From Ceratothoa steindachneri (taxonomy: Eukaryota > Arthropoda > Malacostraca > Isopoda > Cymothoidae): 64,000 nt of DNA. Where the stretch lies: NCBI GenBank assembly GCA_963969495.1, contig OZ018317.1, positions 31,745,503 through 31,809,502 on the forward strand. Direction: 5' to 3'. The notes below the pieces were generated by a model. It had not been told where the DNA came from. It made no database searches and saw only the letters and a list, made by a program, of their open reading frames with translations. Both the position numbers and the translations under genes were made by a program. Positions 46,061 through 58,989 of this stretch are shown here, piece after piece; position 1 is the stretch's first letter, and each line of letters starts with the position of its first letter.

Positions 46061-46585
46061 ACAAGCGGATAAAGTTCTACTAAGGCAAAAAAAACATAAT
46101 CCAAGCTTACAATAATAAAATGGTGGAATAAAACTGCAAAATAATAAAGAAAAGATATCAAAAAACCTATGTCTTGCTTGTCTTGTGCGCGGAAGCAGAT
46201 CCTTACTAGAAAACTTAAGGCCTTACTGCGGCTACTTTGCTCATCCAAGGCTTGGCTACTCTCACCAAACCCTTAAGCATATGTCTGAATTGACCTTCAG
46301 GCGAAGGATGAAAATGTAAGGAGGCATAATGTGGTCCTCGCTGCTTTATGTTAGCGCCCTACGTACTTCGACCTTATTCTCAGCATCGCCATACTTCCAT
46401 TTCACTTTGTAAGAGAGTTTCCTCGGAAAGTTAAACAGATTCACAGTCTCCCTTACGCTTCGCCTAACGCAGAGGGTTGCGAATATGGTATACCGTTTTT
46501 AGTCGCGTGCGAGTCTATTCGTGGGCGACTCAACATCTCACTATCACGGTCGGTCGGTCCCCATTTTGCTTTTTTTTGCGTTTGT

Positions 46586-46840
46586 AATAACTTTTAACTA
46601 TTCGACGGATTATAACGAAATTTGGAACCCTTTTGTTGTTTTACATTTTATTTCGAATTATATAATTGCCAAAATCCTCCCAAGGTTTGCCCATGAATTA
46701 TTTTCTTTTGGCAATAACATCATAACTATTCAGCTGATTCAAACAAAATTTGAATGTACTCGTATTATGTTGCTTTACATTCTCTTTTGAATGATATAAC
46801 TCCAAAAGTCCTCCTAAGGTTAGTCTTTGAATTATTGAAA
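46586..46840 (+). repeat. Imperfect tandem duplication, unit ~135 bp
   Basis: Two diverged units (about 46586-46703 and 46722-46838) share AACTATTC, (A)AATTTG, TTACATT, TATAATTGCC/TATAACTCC and CCTCC(C/T)AAGGTT. Confidence 0.7.
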
Positions 46841-48188
46841 GTTTTGAAGGTCAGGTCATAAATCAGATTAATTGCGAGCACGTGAATTTTTGGTCAGCAG
46901 ACCTTGTTAGATTTCAGCTCTCATTCTCAGAAGAAACAGAATATGCTGTTATTCGCATTAAAGCTAACTTCTTCCATAGTGTGTCCAAGATCATTTGTGC
47001 AGCCATTAGCTCTTAGGCTCACTTTCAGCTTAGTATCCCCCGTAAGGGACGCGGCGAGTTGCCATCCTGGCCGCCGTGCTGACGGGATTCAGCACCCCGT
47101 CCGACCTCAGCTTAGCCTCTTTTCCTTCCTTCAAAACACTTGTGTTTCCCCCCAGTTTCCTCTCTTTTCATACAACCTCTCCCACAACTTTCTCTGGTCA
47201 GCCTCTAATTTCACATGGTAGATGATGACCTTCTCAGCCTACTATCCCTGATCGGGGCTGAGGGGAGAGGGAACAATGTTCCCTAACCCTTAAGCTCCGG
47301 TTTGGGATGGTGGGTTTTTAACAACCTGCTTTATCCCCACCCATACATTCCTCCCATCCCCTTTTCTTCTCACTTCACCATCTATCTTTGTTTTTACGCC
47401 GTATCTAAGGTGGAGCCGCCATGTCGATGGACTGCCAGGCCACTAGGCGGGAGGGGTGGTCCTGAATGGTGGAACTTTGCTCTGCCAGGCCTGTACGCAC
47501 CCCTTGTAGGGCGGGCTACTGCGAGGGGTGATGAGCGATTGCGTCCTGTGGGAAGAATAGGGTCACCATGCCCATGAATGGAAACCAAAACAAAACAAAA
47601 TCTCTCCCCATTTCCCCTTGTTCATCGACGGAGCCGCCCTCGGGCTCCACAAAAAAATTAAGGTCCCCCCCCTGTGTTTGCGCAGGGGACCCTCCAAACT
47701 TCTCTAACCGGAGAGGAGGCTTACTCCTTTCCTACGCCTATGGGTGTAGGGGACCCCCTCATCCCCTTCTCTGGAGGTGCTTTTGGGCACCTCCCTCTTA
47801 CCAGCCGCAGTCCCCCCTTTTCTTTCCAAGGGGACTACCAAGAAAGCCAGCAGGCAGCTCATAGCCGACCGCTCCCCATTAAAGCGGATCGGTAGGGCAA
47901 ACCCCCTTAGGAGGGAAAGGGAAGCCAGGCCTCTTCGGTCGTTCCCTCAAAAGACCTGCTGGCAAGAATATTAAACCTTGCCGGGGTCAAAGCCTGTGCC
48001 TCCCCAGACGTGAATAGAGACAGCCTTGTCAACGGGACCTGTGATGTCCTAGGGGAAGGGGAGATGGGAAACTGGAGGCCTACTCTGAGATAGACATGGT
48101 GCTTGAGGCCACTTAGCCTCAGGAGGTAGGGCCTTCTAGGGGAGGGAATCCGGGCTAGGCACCAAGCACCGAACACGAAACTGCCCCT

Positions 48189-49932
48189 ATGCAAGGTCCT
48201 CCTCAAACGGCTAGGGTTTCCGAGGCAGTACAAGGAGGGGAGGGGTCTCTTCCGACCGGTGCCCCTACGACTGCCAGGACCTTCTCCATTTCGGAGAAGG
48301 ACCTGGCTGAGGCGGGTCCATCTGGCCTGGGGGCTCCTGCCGCGGAGGGGAGAAGTGGGTTCATTCCCCGCTCTTCTCTCCTAAAAAGAAAAAGAACAGA
48401 AAAAAAACTAAAAAGACTTAGGGCTCCTCTCCATCCACAGGGGCTGCGGGGACGGATAGGTCTGCTGCTTTGGTAAGCGACCAAGCCAAGATCGGGACAT
48501 CCGGCCCCGTTGCCCTCCCGGGTGCGGAGCACCTGACTAAGACGACAAGTGCGCAGGGCGGAGCCTCGATAACATCTGGACCCCTCATTCAGAGGTTACC
48601 TGGCGTTTTCGAGTCCGCTGGCTTCAAACGCTTCCTCGTTATTCGCTCCACTGATCAAAGCATGTTGGCCAAGGACAACATGATCCACCAGAGGAAAGCA
48701 TTAGCTAGTGTAATTGGTAGAGAGCCGAAGGTGACCTGTTTCTCGGACAGGAGCTTTCCTGCGAATGCGCCGGTTCCCTCCGAGGCGGCCAAGATAAGTG
48801 ATCTTCGGACACTTGATGGCACCCCAGTGAGTGTGACGCCACACTCTACCATGAACTTTGTGAAAGGAGTAGTTTATGCGAGGGAACTCGTTGACTACTC
48901 CATAGATGGCATCACCATGGGGCGGTCAAGGTCGAACGTGTGATGAGAAAACAGAGAGGGGCTTCGAGACCCACCTCTACACTCTTCGTCACGTTCGACT
49001 GTGACAAGCTCCCTGAGTCGGTGCGTGCCGCCGGTTGGTACCGTTACCGTGTGAAGGCATTCGTGCCACTGCCATGGTGGTGCTATTACTGTCACCGCTT
49101 CGGCCATACGAATCGCTCATGTAGACGTGCAAAGGTCGGGGTCACCCGAAGTATGTGTAAATTGCTCCAAAGCCGCACACGATAAGTCAAAATCGTGTGT
49201 GGCCAGGTGTGTCAATTTCGGAGAGCCGCACTAGGCTTCTTCGAAGCAATGTGGTGCATATCTCCTTGAGAAAGAAATCCTGGCCGTTCAGGCCCAGGAT
49301 TGACTCTCATTCCGCGAGGCTAAGGAATTGATCCTGGCGCGCCAGGCTCTGCCTTGGACGTCTTACGCCTCAATGCTTAGAAAGACACCCTCTGCTCCTG
49401 GCTTATCCAGGCCAACGAGCACGGTGTTTCCGCGCCCATTCGGAGCCATTCTGCGGGCTCTACCCAATCCGGGCGTACCCATGTTAAAGGTGGCAGCACA
49501 AAAGGTTCACACCTAGCCCCAGCTAAAACCAGGGCTTCTTCCCCTTTCCCCCACTGTGACCGTTTCCCGTAAGGCGAAACGGCCACGCGCCTCCACCGAG
49601 TCGTTAGACTTACAGGAGAAAACACCCCTGAAGTTGGTCCCCAGGCCATCTTCCGAGGTTCCTAAAGTTGTCCCCCGAAAGGAGGACAGCAACAAAGGAG
49701 CTTCGGCTCCTTCACCCACGCCTACTGGGTGAAGGAGTGGCCTAGTGAGAGGCGGAGGGAGGAAAAGACTCGCATGGCGAGCCCAACATCCCCCAATAAG
49801 GACTCGAAGGCAACAGCGCCTTCAGCGCATTGTCCGGCTAACAGCGCCCGGGGTTCTGCCTCCGGGAAGCGTACGGCCATCCTCGTGAGGGTCTTCTGTT
49901 CGAAGAGGGCCCCCGCGTCTCCTCCGAGCTAG
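48189..49932 (+). pseudogene. I-clade LINE ORF1 (gag-like, CCHC knuckles)
   Basis: RNA-binding protein of the retrotransposon. The start is the ATG at 48189 (MQGPPQTARVSEAVQGG). A Ser/Pro/Gly-rich N-terminus ends in a basic patch (LKRKRTEKKLKRL), then a shift near 48430. A middle region (48470-48943) includes GVFESAGFKRFLVIRSTDQS. A second shift near 48930 leads to VERVMRKQRGASRPTSTLFV and the knuckle CYYCHRFGHTNRSC, followed by remains of a second Cys/His cluster (49140-49230). The C-terminal part (49300-49932) is open only in pieces. Confidence 0.8.
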
Positions 49933-49934
49933 GC

Positions 49935-52900
49935 CTGGAGGGCGTCCTCCTTCAATGGAATTGCCGTAGACTCCGGGCCAACTGGGGGGAGCTGCGGAGG
50001 CTCGTCTCGTCCCGTTCCCCGTTAGCTATTTTTCTTCAGGAGACCATGCTAGGCGCGAGCCTCCTGCCCACCCTCCAGGGGTATAAGGGTTTTGCGACCT
50101 CACCACCAGGAGATGGCCGGGCTGGGGAATGCGCGGTTTATACCCGGTATGATGTCTTCGTTCTTCCTTTCACTTTAGATACCTCCTTTCAGGCAGTGGC
50201 TGTGCAGCTTCACCTGGATAGGAGGTATACTATCATTTCTGCGTACATTCCACCGTCAGCTGACTTCGACGCGGGGGACTTTCTCTTTCTTGGAGATCTG
50301 AGATGGGTGTCGTAAACGTGGAGGAGTTTACGTAACACTGCGCGAGAATCGCTTCACTTTCTTGCCTTAATCTATCTTGGTGCTCTTCGGATGCACAGCC
50401 TGATTTTGATTGGGAGGTGGTCAATGACCTCTATGGTAGTGATCACTTTCCAATTCAAATATCATTTTCAGGGCAAATGCCACCTGAGAGCCCACCTCGG
50501 TGGTGCTTGGCGTGGGCGCAGTGGCCTGCATTTCAGGAAATGACTGAATTCTCTTTCTCAGTCGAGGAGTTTAGGCCGGTAGATGAGGCCGTTGAGTTCT
50601 TTTCCGGAAACCTCATCGCCGTGGGCCTGACTACTATTCCCAGTACGTCTGGCCGTTTTGCACGCCAAACACTACCGTGGTGGTCAGCCGAGTGTGAGAC
50701 GGCCCTCAAACAGAAGCGTTATGCCTACATGCGCTATAAGCGCCGCCCGAACGATTTCACTGTCAGTGAATTTAGTCGGGCTAGGGCTAGGTTCTGGTTT
50801 ATTTCAAAGCACGCGCGCCGCTCTTCTTGGCGGTCATACATGTCTTAACTTAACGGGAAGACCCCCCTGGCAGAGGTGTGGAAGCGAGTCAAAAGGATTC
50901 AAGGCAAGTTCTCGCAGGACCCCCTTCCCGTTCTCCAGGAGAATGGGACCGCAATCTCGGACCTCGCGTCTGTGGCGGAATCCTTCGCGACCGCTTTTCC
51001 GCATTCTCTAGCCGTGATGCTGCTCCGCCAGCATTCAATGCACGTCGTGATGTCGCGGAAGGTCGCCGGCTGGACTTTACCTCCAGAAGCGGAGAACCTT
51101 CAACGACAAGTTTACTCTGCGTGAGTTGCGTTCCGCTCTTGCTTCGTGCGCGGACACCGCCCATGGTCCGGACGATGTCCAATACGGCTGGGTGAGCGAG
51201 GCATGGCCTTTCTGTTAGATTTGTTCAATAGGATCTGGGTGGAGGTTCTCCTCCCAGATTCCTAGCGAATCGCTACTGTGCTCACCTTTCGCAAACTGGG
51301 GAGAGATCCCTCTACTCCAGTCGGTTTCCGCCCAATCTCTCTAACCTCTTGCGTGTGCAAGTTGATGGAGAAATTGGGAAATGTTAGATTAGCCTTTTTC
51401 CTGGACAGCGGAGGCCATCTGTCTTCTGCCCAGTGCGGCTTCCGCAAGTTCCACTCCACGTCGGATGCTCTGCTCCGACTGGAAAATGCCGTCTGCAAGG
51501 CCCTCCTTCTTACACAGCACTACGCCACAGTGTTTATCGATCTGGAGAAGGCCTATGATACCGCATGGCGATACGGTATCATGGAGACTCTCCACACGAT
51601 GGGGGCGAGGGGACTCCTCCCAATGTTTATATCTGAATTTTTGCGAGATCGTCGATTGCGCGTACGGGTGGGGGAGCCCTCTCCGGCCCAATGGAGCATG
51701 AAGAGGGTGTCCCGCAGGGGAGTGTCCTCAGTGTCACACTCTTTCCCCTGAGCATCAACGGCATCACCTCGGTGCTGCCGGAAGATATTCTCGCTACGCT
51801 CGACGTGGACGACCTTTCGATCTCTTAAGCACGGCTCAGATGCCAACTCTGGAGCGTCGACTCCAACAGGCATTAAACCGCGTCTCTCGCTATGCCGAAG
51901 CGCACAGGTTTCGGTTTTCTTTCGCCAAGACTAAGGTGGTGCACTTCTGCTGACATCCACAGCTCCACACCGAACCAGACTTGTTTTTCAATGGGGTGCA
52001 CCTGGAAGTGGTTGAATCGCACCGTTTCCTTGGTTTTGTATTTGACCGACGCCTCACCTGCGAGGCTCATATTCGCAGCCTTAGGGTCTTTTGTATCCGC
52101 GCCATGGATATTCTCCGCTCCGTGACGTTAAGCGCTTGGGGCGCTTAACGTCTTACTTTTTTTATCGATCCTTTGTTCGTTTGAAGCTCGACTACGAATG
52201 TAAATTTTATGCATCCGCAGCCGAGCGTTTATTGCGGAAGGTGGACTCGACCCACCACACCGGCCTTCGCCTGGCGTCCGGTGCCTCCTGCACTTTCCCC
52301 ATTGAGAGCCTGTTGGTCGATGCTGGGGAGATGCCACTTTCTCTACGCCGTGCACAGTGCATCACTTGCCTGTACACGTGAGCCCAGCACCTCCCTCAGT
52401 CGCCGACAGATCTCACTGCATCCGCAGCTGATTTCGACGGTGCCTCTGCCGCCGAGAGACGCCAGTCATACCCTAAGCCCTTTGGTTTTAGGGCCAGGAA
52501 ACTCTTTCAAGAGCTAGGTATAGCTCTCGGGCCGGTGGCACCCCTGGTTCTGCCCAGGACGCTACCCCGGAGGGTAACACATTTAACTATTTGTCACCAC
52601 GCCTCTGCTCCAAAAGCTTGTACAGCGCCGGGAGTATTGCGTTAGACCTTTTTGGAGCACACCTCGTGTCACGCTGGAACCGTGCTAGTGTATACGAATG
52701 GCTCCAAGTCCCAAAGAGGGGGTCGGCTTCCACGCCGTATCCCTTCTGTTTTAAGCGAGCGGGGCTCTGCCAGGCACTGCGTCTGTCTTCACGGCCGAAC
52801 TGGTGGCAATACATCACTCGGTACGGGAGAGTATGCGACGTGCCCGGTTCGGAGACCGGATTGTGATCTATAGCGACTCACAAAGCTCCTTGAGTGCTCT

Positions 52901-53528
52901 CGGGGAATTGGAATCTCCGCATTCCCTTGTTTGCGATATCCGTGACGCCACGGTTTTGGCGAGCTGGGCGGATGTCAAGATTATCTTCTGTTGGGTTCCT
53001 GGACATGTAGGAATTGCGGGGAATGAGCGCGCCGATGAGGGCACCAAAGAGTCCGCGAGGACTCTGCGACCATACCAGCGCTTTGCTCTTCCTCACACCG
53101 ACTACAAGACAGGAATACGTGCAGCTCTTCGGGCTGCTTGGCAAAGAAGATGGGAGACAGTCGAAGGGAACTTGGAGTTGCGTTCCATTGCGCCGCGACT
53201 GTTCCCATGGACCTACCCCCCAATGCCGCGAAAGCTTCAGGTTGCTTTCTGTCATCTCCGAATTGGGTACACTCGCGGAACGCACCGCTATTTGATGGAG
53301 CGCTCGCTAGCGCCCTACTGTAAGGACTGCGTTGTCCCCCAGACTGTTCTGCACATTCTTGTTGAGTGTCCCAGTCTGGGCGATCTTCGCGCACGTTACC
53401 TGTCCCGGTACAGGGATGGGCGGGGTCGCTACCGCCTTTCCCTTGTACTCGGGACGTGTGCGTGCTCATTGACAGGTGGACTGCTAAACTTTTGGGGGAG
53501 GCCGGCCTTCTCCCTTTTACTTAACTAG
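49935..53528 (+). pseudogene. I-clade LINE ORF2 (endonuclease, RT, RNase H)
   Basis: Endonuclease: VLLQWNCRRLRANWGELRRL, FLQETML and YTIISAYIPPS. A deletion spans the GDFNAH region (about 50300), and the domain resumes with PDFDWEVVNDLYGSDHFPIQ. Linker 50417-51124. RT: GFRPISLTSCVCKLMEK, TVFIDLEKAYDTAWR and an out-of-frame GVPQGSVLS. The catalytic box reads DVDD at 51802-51813 where YVDD is expected, followed by a TAA. RNase H: YTNGSKS near 52690 (Asp of TDGS changed to Asn), IVIYSDSQSSLSAL and CWVPGHVGIAGNERAD. It ends with a Cys/His tail (CKDCVVPQTVLHILVEC) and an open frame to 53528. About eight frame breaks. Confidence 0.88.
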
Positions 53529-53755
53529 GTTTTTTTTTGTTATTGTTGTTTTATTTGTAGGTCGCAAGCTCCTGCGCCGGGGGAAGGGGGGACCTCCCCT
53601 GACGTCGAAACCTGCTTTCTAATTGTTATCATCTTCCCTTTTTATCCTTGTTTTGTTTTCAAATTTATATTTTAAAGTAGCCTAGAGCTAGGCTGTTTGT
53701 TTGCGGTGACTTATGCCAAAGTATGCAGTCGCCAGATATTCCCTTAAAAAAAAAA

Positions 53756-55078
53756 TCAACTTTGTATCGATTTACCTGAAACGCACTGTGTACCTCGAAA
53801 TAAATGAACTTCTTCAGTAATTTGCATCAGATAATTGTGAATTAGATCAAAAGTGCAGCTACTAAAAGTCAGTATTAATGTATTGCCCTTATTTGCTGTG
53901 TTGTTTGCCTTTGTTTGAAATATAAGTTATTATCACTTGTTTGTAGTGGCTCACCCAAATAAACGTATTTCACCAAATACTTGGTCCATACATGAATCAA
54001 ATCTAATAGTTTTTAGCCACACGTAAATTTTACGACTTTTTTTTTACAAAATTGTCTTCGATAAAGTTGATTAGTCTCTCTTATTCTTTATCCGAATGAT
54101 TTTATACATAAACAAAGGTTGGGAAATTTGGAAGGAAAAATAATAAATACAAATACACAGAATGAAGACCATTATGTCCTTTATGATCCACTCATGGCTA
54201 GCCTGGAAAAAATAGAGTAGCTGGAGAACTTTAGCAAACCAAAATACATCAGTAGCTAACTAAATTAGTTATCTTAGAATTAAAGTGTCCCGAATCCTGT
54301 ATCATTAACTCTCAAGATTAGGTCGAGATCTGCGAGATCTGCTAGGTCTAGAATAACGACGCACATATCTACGTGTGAACTTATGGTTCATTCAGGTTTA
54401 ATCTAATGGTACTCAAAACCAATTTTACTCACTTGAATATACACATTCGCAACAAAATAAGGAATAGGGAAGTTCATCTTTCCGCAGGTCCATTGCTTGC
54501 TAATTCGAAGAGGAAATAAAGTAACACGAACATACGAAAGGATTATGAAAAATACGTCTGGCACTTCTGTTTTAGGAAAGTAATCACTGACATCATTTTT
54601 TTTTCTCCTCACTACTATTCTTAAGCATTCAGTTGCCATTTTCATTAGGGTTTCCTATTATGCAATATTTATCTTTGTAAAATACTCATCAAGCCGATTT
54701 CTAAACATATTCCTTGACTACGTTTCACTACGCGCCATTTATATGGTTTTATAACGTAAGAGAATTTTGAGTTTTGACCTCGTAGGAGCCCTTTTGACCT
54801 ATTTAAATCCAGTTCGACGAGGGTTTGCTATATCCTGCATTCCACTCAGTAGGTAGTCTATAATTAGTATGACTTAACTCGATCTAATACTTGCGAGTGA
54901 TAACCGATGGTCTCTGGTAGTTTCAAACTAAATTGCATCTACATGGGATTTATTCTTTCTAGATATTCCCATTTGACCCTTTCTTCACCCTTTTCTTCAG
55001 AAGCCTCTTCTCACCTATCTCTTATGGGTGTCGGCTAATTTAGTAGGCTGGTGTCGACCAGCTTTTGTCCACTAATGC
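53756..55078. other. Intergenic, AT-rich
   Basis: No feature recognised. The frame at 54645-54403 (minus) shows no motif. Confidence 0.5.
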
Positions 55079-55800
55079 TTGGTTACGTGGACGAAACACC
55101 TAATGTTCTCCACGAAACTCCTACTCCTAATGTTCTCCCTGAAAATTAACCTTGAGAAGAGTTCCCTCGTCCCAACTAAAGTGTTAGTGTATTTGGGTGT
55201 TCATATCGACCCAAGAAAAAGACGAAAGTGGCTCTGTCTTCTCTCATGTGCCAGAAGTTCCGGGAAGCTCTGAGGGTTGCATCTGTTCACCACCCCAATC
55301 ACAAGGCCTGGCTTCGCCTAGCGGTCCTCTTAAACTTTGTCAGACCCTTTATTCTGCTTCCGTTTTTATGGATTCAATTGTGTTTCAAGCAACCCAGTGA
55401 CCCCTGCCTTGCCGACTTCGCCCCTCTCCTTCCCCTCATCACCAGTAAGTGATTTTCCTTCCTCCCCACCCAGGGCCGACCCCGTCGAGATCTTCACAGA
55501 TGCCAGCCAGACGGGCTTCACCATCTCATTAAGGGAACACTCCGCCTCTTCTGCAACAACATCCCAACAATCTGGAACACGGTAAGGGGTAAGCTCCCCC
55601 TCAGTCTTCTCTCCCAAACTTCTGACAATCTGCGCGGCACCCTGTCCAGAAACTTCAGACGGATCTCCATGAACATCTCCTTCGTCCGGAGCAAAATGAA
55701 CCTCGTTGATGGCGCCTCGAGGGCCTTCGGCCAAGTCTCTCTGGCCTGGCTGCGGACGACGTCTTCTGGAACTATATAAGACGCCACCTGCCAGCAAGCC
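55079..55800 (+). pseudogene. RT/RNase H fragment (DIRS- or Ty3-related)
   Basis: Two overlapping frames give LKINLEKSSLVPTKVLVYLG followed by VHIDP. This is the conserved end of an RT palm/thumb (KS.L.PT....YLG), as in DIRS-type and some Ty3-type elements. After it come KFREALRVASVHHPNHKAWL, RLAVLLNFVRPFILLPFLWI and, in another frame, PVEIFTDASQTGF, the first RNase H motif. About 90 codons further lies a degraded stretch. No YxDD or integrase/recombinase is seen, so the superfamily stays open. Confidence 0.6.
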
Positions 55801-57060
55801 ACCATGGCTGTTTTGGTCCTCGTGACGTCTAGACCTGCTTCTTCCTGCCCATGCCTCACCGCCCTTTCTTCTTCTCCTCCTCCTTTTCTCCTTGTTTATT
55901 CTCCCATTTATGTTAATGGGGATTTTCGATAGCATTCTTCTTGTATTCTCTCCTCTTTGTTAATTGGATTTTTCCATAATCTCGCCTTTGTAAATTTAAT
56001 AAAAGGATGGGTCCTCTCTTCCAAGAAGGAGGGGTCGTTAGTTCACCGCTCGCTCTTGGGTCCGGTTCTAGTGGTGGGTTTTAACATGCCTGCACCCCCC
56101 CCCCCCAATTATCCATTTACTGCTCCACTATTTCTTATCATTATCAATCTTTTTACGCACCTGAAAGAGGAAATCGGGTGGCATCTGGAGGCTTTGTGCC
56201 CAGCACCAATGCCTGCAGGAGACCCTGCGCCTATATATCTTCCACACATTTTTACTTTCTCCAACATCACCACTTTCCTTTCAAAAATCTCTTCACTTAC
56301 AAACTTTCTCCGTAATACGACTTCGTTGCTATTGTGCTTTAAATTCGAGGCCGGGGGAGATACGAGTGATAATGGGTCTAGAGGATCTTAGTCTTTCTTT
56401 ATCCGGTTTATTTCAAGGCTCGTAAATTCTTGGCTTCTCTCAGGTGGTGGGACTCGATTTGGACGACGAACTCGGGATCAGAGCCACTTAAATGTTAAAT
56501 TCAGAGCAATTGATCTTTGCATCCTCTTAGTTTTTTTTATAGTAGTTTCGCCGCATTGATTCAACACTTTGATGCCTCTTAAAATTAAGATCCCTAACTC
56601 CCTTTCTAAAGATAACCGACTCTAGAATTTGTCCATTGATTTGGCCATGCGCTTTTATATTTCGAAATCACAAGTGCATGACATTGCATTTCCCTACGTT
56701 AGAATTCACGTCCCAGTTAGTTACCCGCTCGACAGGGTCGCTTGGCTTTCTCGGTATGTACTACTTTGTTAGTTCGAGTTGCAAGTTTACATATTTATTT
56801 ACTCCTGCCTGAGTAATACCATTTTGTATCCATCACATACATCTCTTTTTCTATTACATGCCATCACTATATTTATTAATTATATCACAGGCGATTATTC
56901 TGTGTAACACGATTATTGTTCTTGGGTAATAGTTGAAATTTCCTGAATGTATCTGCCTCAGAAGTAATATACAGTTTGCTTATTACAGGATGGAAATTGG
57001 GAGATAATCCTTGTGCGGCTGTCTGTTATGGGGAAAGATATTTTTAGGGGGACTTTCGTT
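55801..57060. other. Intergenic; one unexplained open frame
   Basis: A 144-codon plus-strand frame (55957-56391) has hydrophobic and Pro-rich parts but no family I recognise and no flanking gene signals. A run of C lies at 56094-56105. Confidence 0.35.
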
Positions 57061-57069
57061 GCAACCACT

Positions 57070-57237
57070 CTCGCCGCAGGTAGCGGCGAGTTACCAATTT
57101 GGAGTAGAGTCGGTTGTCATCTGGGCTAGGTTAGAATTCCGAGCCTTACTGTGCCAATGTTCATAGCGAAGTCAATCTATTCGTGTATTCTCTCGATTGT
57201 AGTCTAAATGCCTGGATGTTTTTGCCGTGTATATAAG
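57070..57237 (+). promoter_or_regulatory. GC palindrome and TATA core promoter
   Basis: A perfect 8-bp inverted repeat, CTCGCCGC-AGGTA-GCGGCGAG (57070-57090), lies about 140 bases upstream of a consensus TATATAAG (57230-57237). A possible initiator follows about 30 bases on, and a donor-like GTAAGT at about 57321. No downstream exon is identified. Confidence 0.4.
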
Positions 57238-57349
57238 CAGCCCCATTAGTGAGGTTGTTTAGTTCTAGTTTGGTTTGTAGAGCGGTACGAAAAAAACACC
57301 GAGTCCACGCCCTGCGTAACAGTAAGTATCGCATGCATCGTACATTTTA

Positions 57350-57422
57350 GGGGGGTGGGGAGGGTACTGCACTCGCTTTGCACGCGAAAGAACCCGGGTT
57401 AGATTCCTGGGTAGGGTGTAGA
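57350..57422 (+). tRNA. tRNA-Ala(TGC)-like pseudogene or SINE head
   Basis: GGGGGTG starts a 70-base tRNA-like sequence. Its anticodon arm, TCGC-TTTGCAC-GCGA, places TGC in the loop. The T arm is CCCGG-GTTAGAT-TCCTGGG. The D arm and acceptor stem are poor. Downstream AAAATGATAAGAATTTTCCC is common in tRNA-derived SINEs. Confidence 0.45.
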
Positions 57423-58354
57423 AAATGATAAGAATTTTCCCCTTACATTAGTGATGCCGTTTCCACTCAGCAGTCAATGGGTGTATCAGGTATTATTCAA
57501 GAGTTGCCACCTGTTTTCCAGGAAAGGAAACTGTGTTAACGTGCATTTTATAGTGGTCCTCTGTGTGGTAACATATTCCTATCAACCACAGACCTAAAGG
57601 CCGATGCTTAATACTAAAGTGGGTGCATACACATTTGCATGAGTATTAATACACTTTATTCTTAATAAAAGTTATGAAAAAAATATATGTATACTTTTTG
57701 TTAAAATTCGGTATGGCTATAATGATATTCTTTGTATGCAATTTATGATAATTCGTGTGTTGCGTGCATCTAAGAGAGTAAGCAAGCAAATGAATTATTG
57801 CTTCTGTAAATGAATGAGTTTGTGAGAGAGCGTGTTTGTTGAGCATGTCTTTACATGAGCTTTGTTTCTATTTAGAGTCAATTAATTGCAATTCTTATCA
57901 TATTATGTAAATGCAATCAATTACATCATTATATAACTAAAGTTACAGTTTTGTAGGAATAATTATTTTCAATTTCCAGACTACGTATTTTCTTATTAAC
58001 TTAAAATTGCTTAATTTTAATCAAAGATTAAGTTTTAACTTTTTGATGAAGTCTGGGATGTTTTATAAAATGTTCTGTTTTACTGTTTTTATTTTTCATG
58101 TCTAAATTTAAACTAGAAAAATGGCCCAACGCAAACACAATTGCAGTACATATGAGCCTGTGTTCTTGAAATATAGATTCACGGAGCTGAGAAAACGATC
58201 TAGAAACGTCCGACCCGAGTGTGTTTAGTAAGAGCAAGTACTTGCCAATAAATTTGTAAAGGAAAATTAGTCAAAGCGTCATTTGCCCTGAGTTCATCGA
58301 AAGTTGGCCGAAAAACATTAAATTACTAGAAGTACAAAGAAGAACAGATAAAAC
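57423..58354. other. Intergenic, AT-rich
   Basis: No feature recognised. The minus-strand frames here carry no motif. Confidence 0.5.
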
Positions 58355-58915
58355 GAAGTTGGTTTGACGATCTCTCGAGTTTAGCTTCATTTTCTCCTGA
58401 GAAGGCTTTCTTGGCTTCTTTTGAGGTTACATGGATAATAGCAAAGTGCACAAAGGCTCATAATATTGGAGAAAATTTGGTTAAGCCAGCAGCAGTGGCA
58501 ATGATCAAAACGGTTAGTGGACAGATATTGCCAAGAAAGTTGAATTAGTACCACTTTCTGACAATAGCATTAAAAGTAGAATTAATTTCATTTCCAAATA
58601 TTTTGGCTCAAAATGATTGTGACACTGGAAAAGAATACGAAAATTTTGCTGGTGACTCTCAATTATTGGTTTTTGTAAGGTACAGAGGAGAAGATGACAC
58701 TCTGGATGAATTTCTCTTCTGATATGCCCTGTCAAGCACCATCACTGGAAAGACATCTTTGATATGATCAACAACATTTTCAAGAAACATAATCTAGACT
58801 GGTTGAATTGTTTGGATGTGTATACTAATGAAGATCCATCAGTTATAAGAAGTCATATGGGTTTTGTTGCTTGCATTAAAGCATAAAAACGTTATGTCAA
58901 GATTTTGCTGTTTTT
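58355..58915 (+). pseudogene. hAT transposase fragment (ZBED5-like)
   Basis: Plus-strand pieces read ASFEVTWIIAKCTKAHNIGE, NLVKPAAVAMIKTVSG and VPLSDNSIKSRINFISK. Further on come DIFDMINNIFKKHNLDWLNC, VYTNEDPSVIRSHMGFVACI and KA-stop. These follow the order of the ZBED5-type hAT family: IAK.KKPHTIGE, VPLSNDTV, F...GLDW..C..V.TDGA.S. The TDGA catalytic block reads TNEDP. Multiple stops. Terminal repeats not found. Confidence 0.7.
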
Positions 58916-58989
58916 TACATCGATAAAACTTTGCTTCTCAGCTTATACGATAGGGTCAATGAGTATCTGATTAACAAGGAAAAAATTTT

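Larger units (their letters stand above)
46900..53755 (+). mobile_element. I-clade LINE, near full length
   Basis: Non-LTR retrotransposon with a GC-rich 5' UTR (from about 47.0 kb; exact start unclear), ORF1 (48189-49932), ORF2 (49935-53528) with endonuclease, RT and RNase H, a 3' UTR of about 220 bases and a short poly(A) at about 53746-53755. RNase H places it in the I superclade, not CR1/jockey. Its higher GC than the surroundings sharply marks it. Both ORFs contain multiple frameshifts. A related ORF1 fragment lies at 20498-20795. Confidence 0.85.

Noticed and set aside
55957..56391. 144-codon protein-coding gene
   Set aside because: Low-complexity Pro/Phe/Leu-rich translation through a poly(C) run, with no recognisable family. 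Mentioned only as an open frame.
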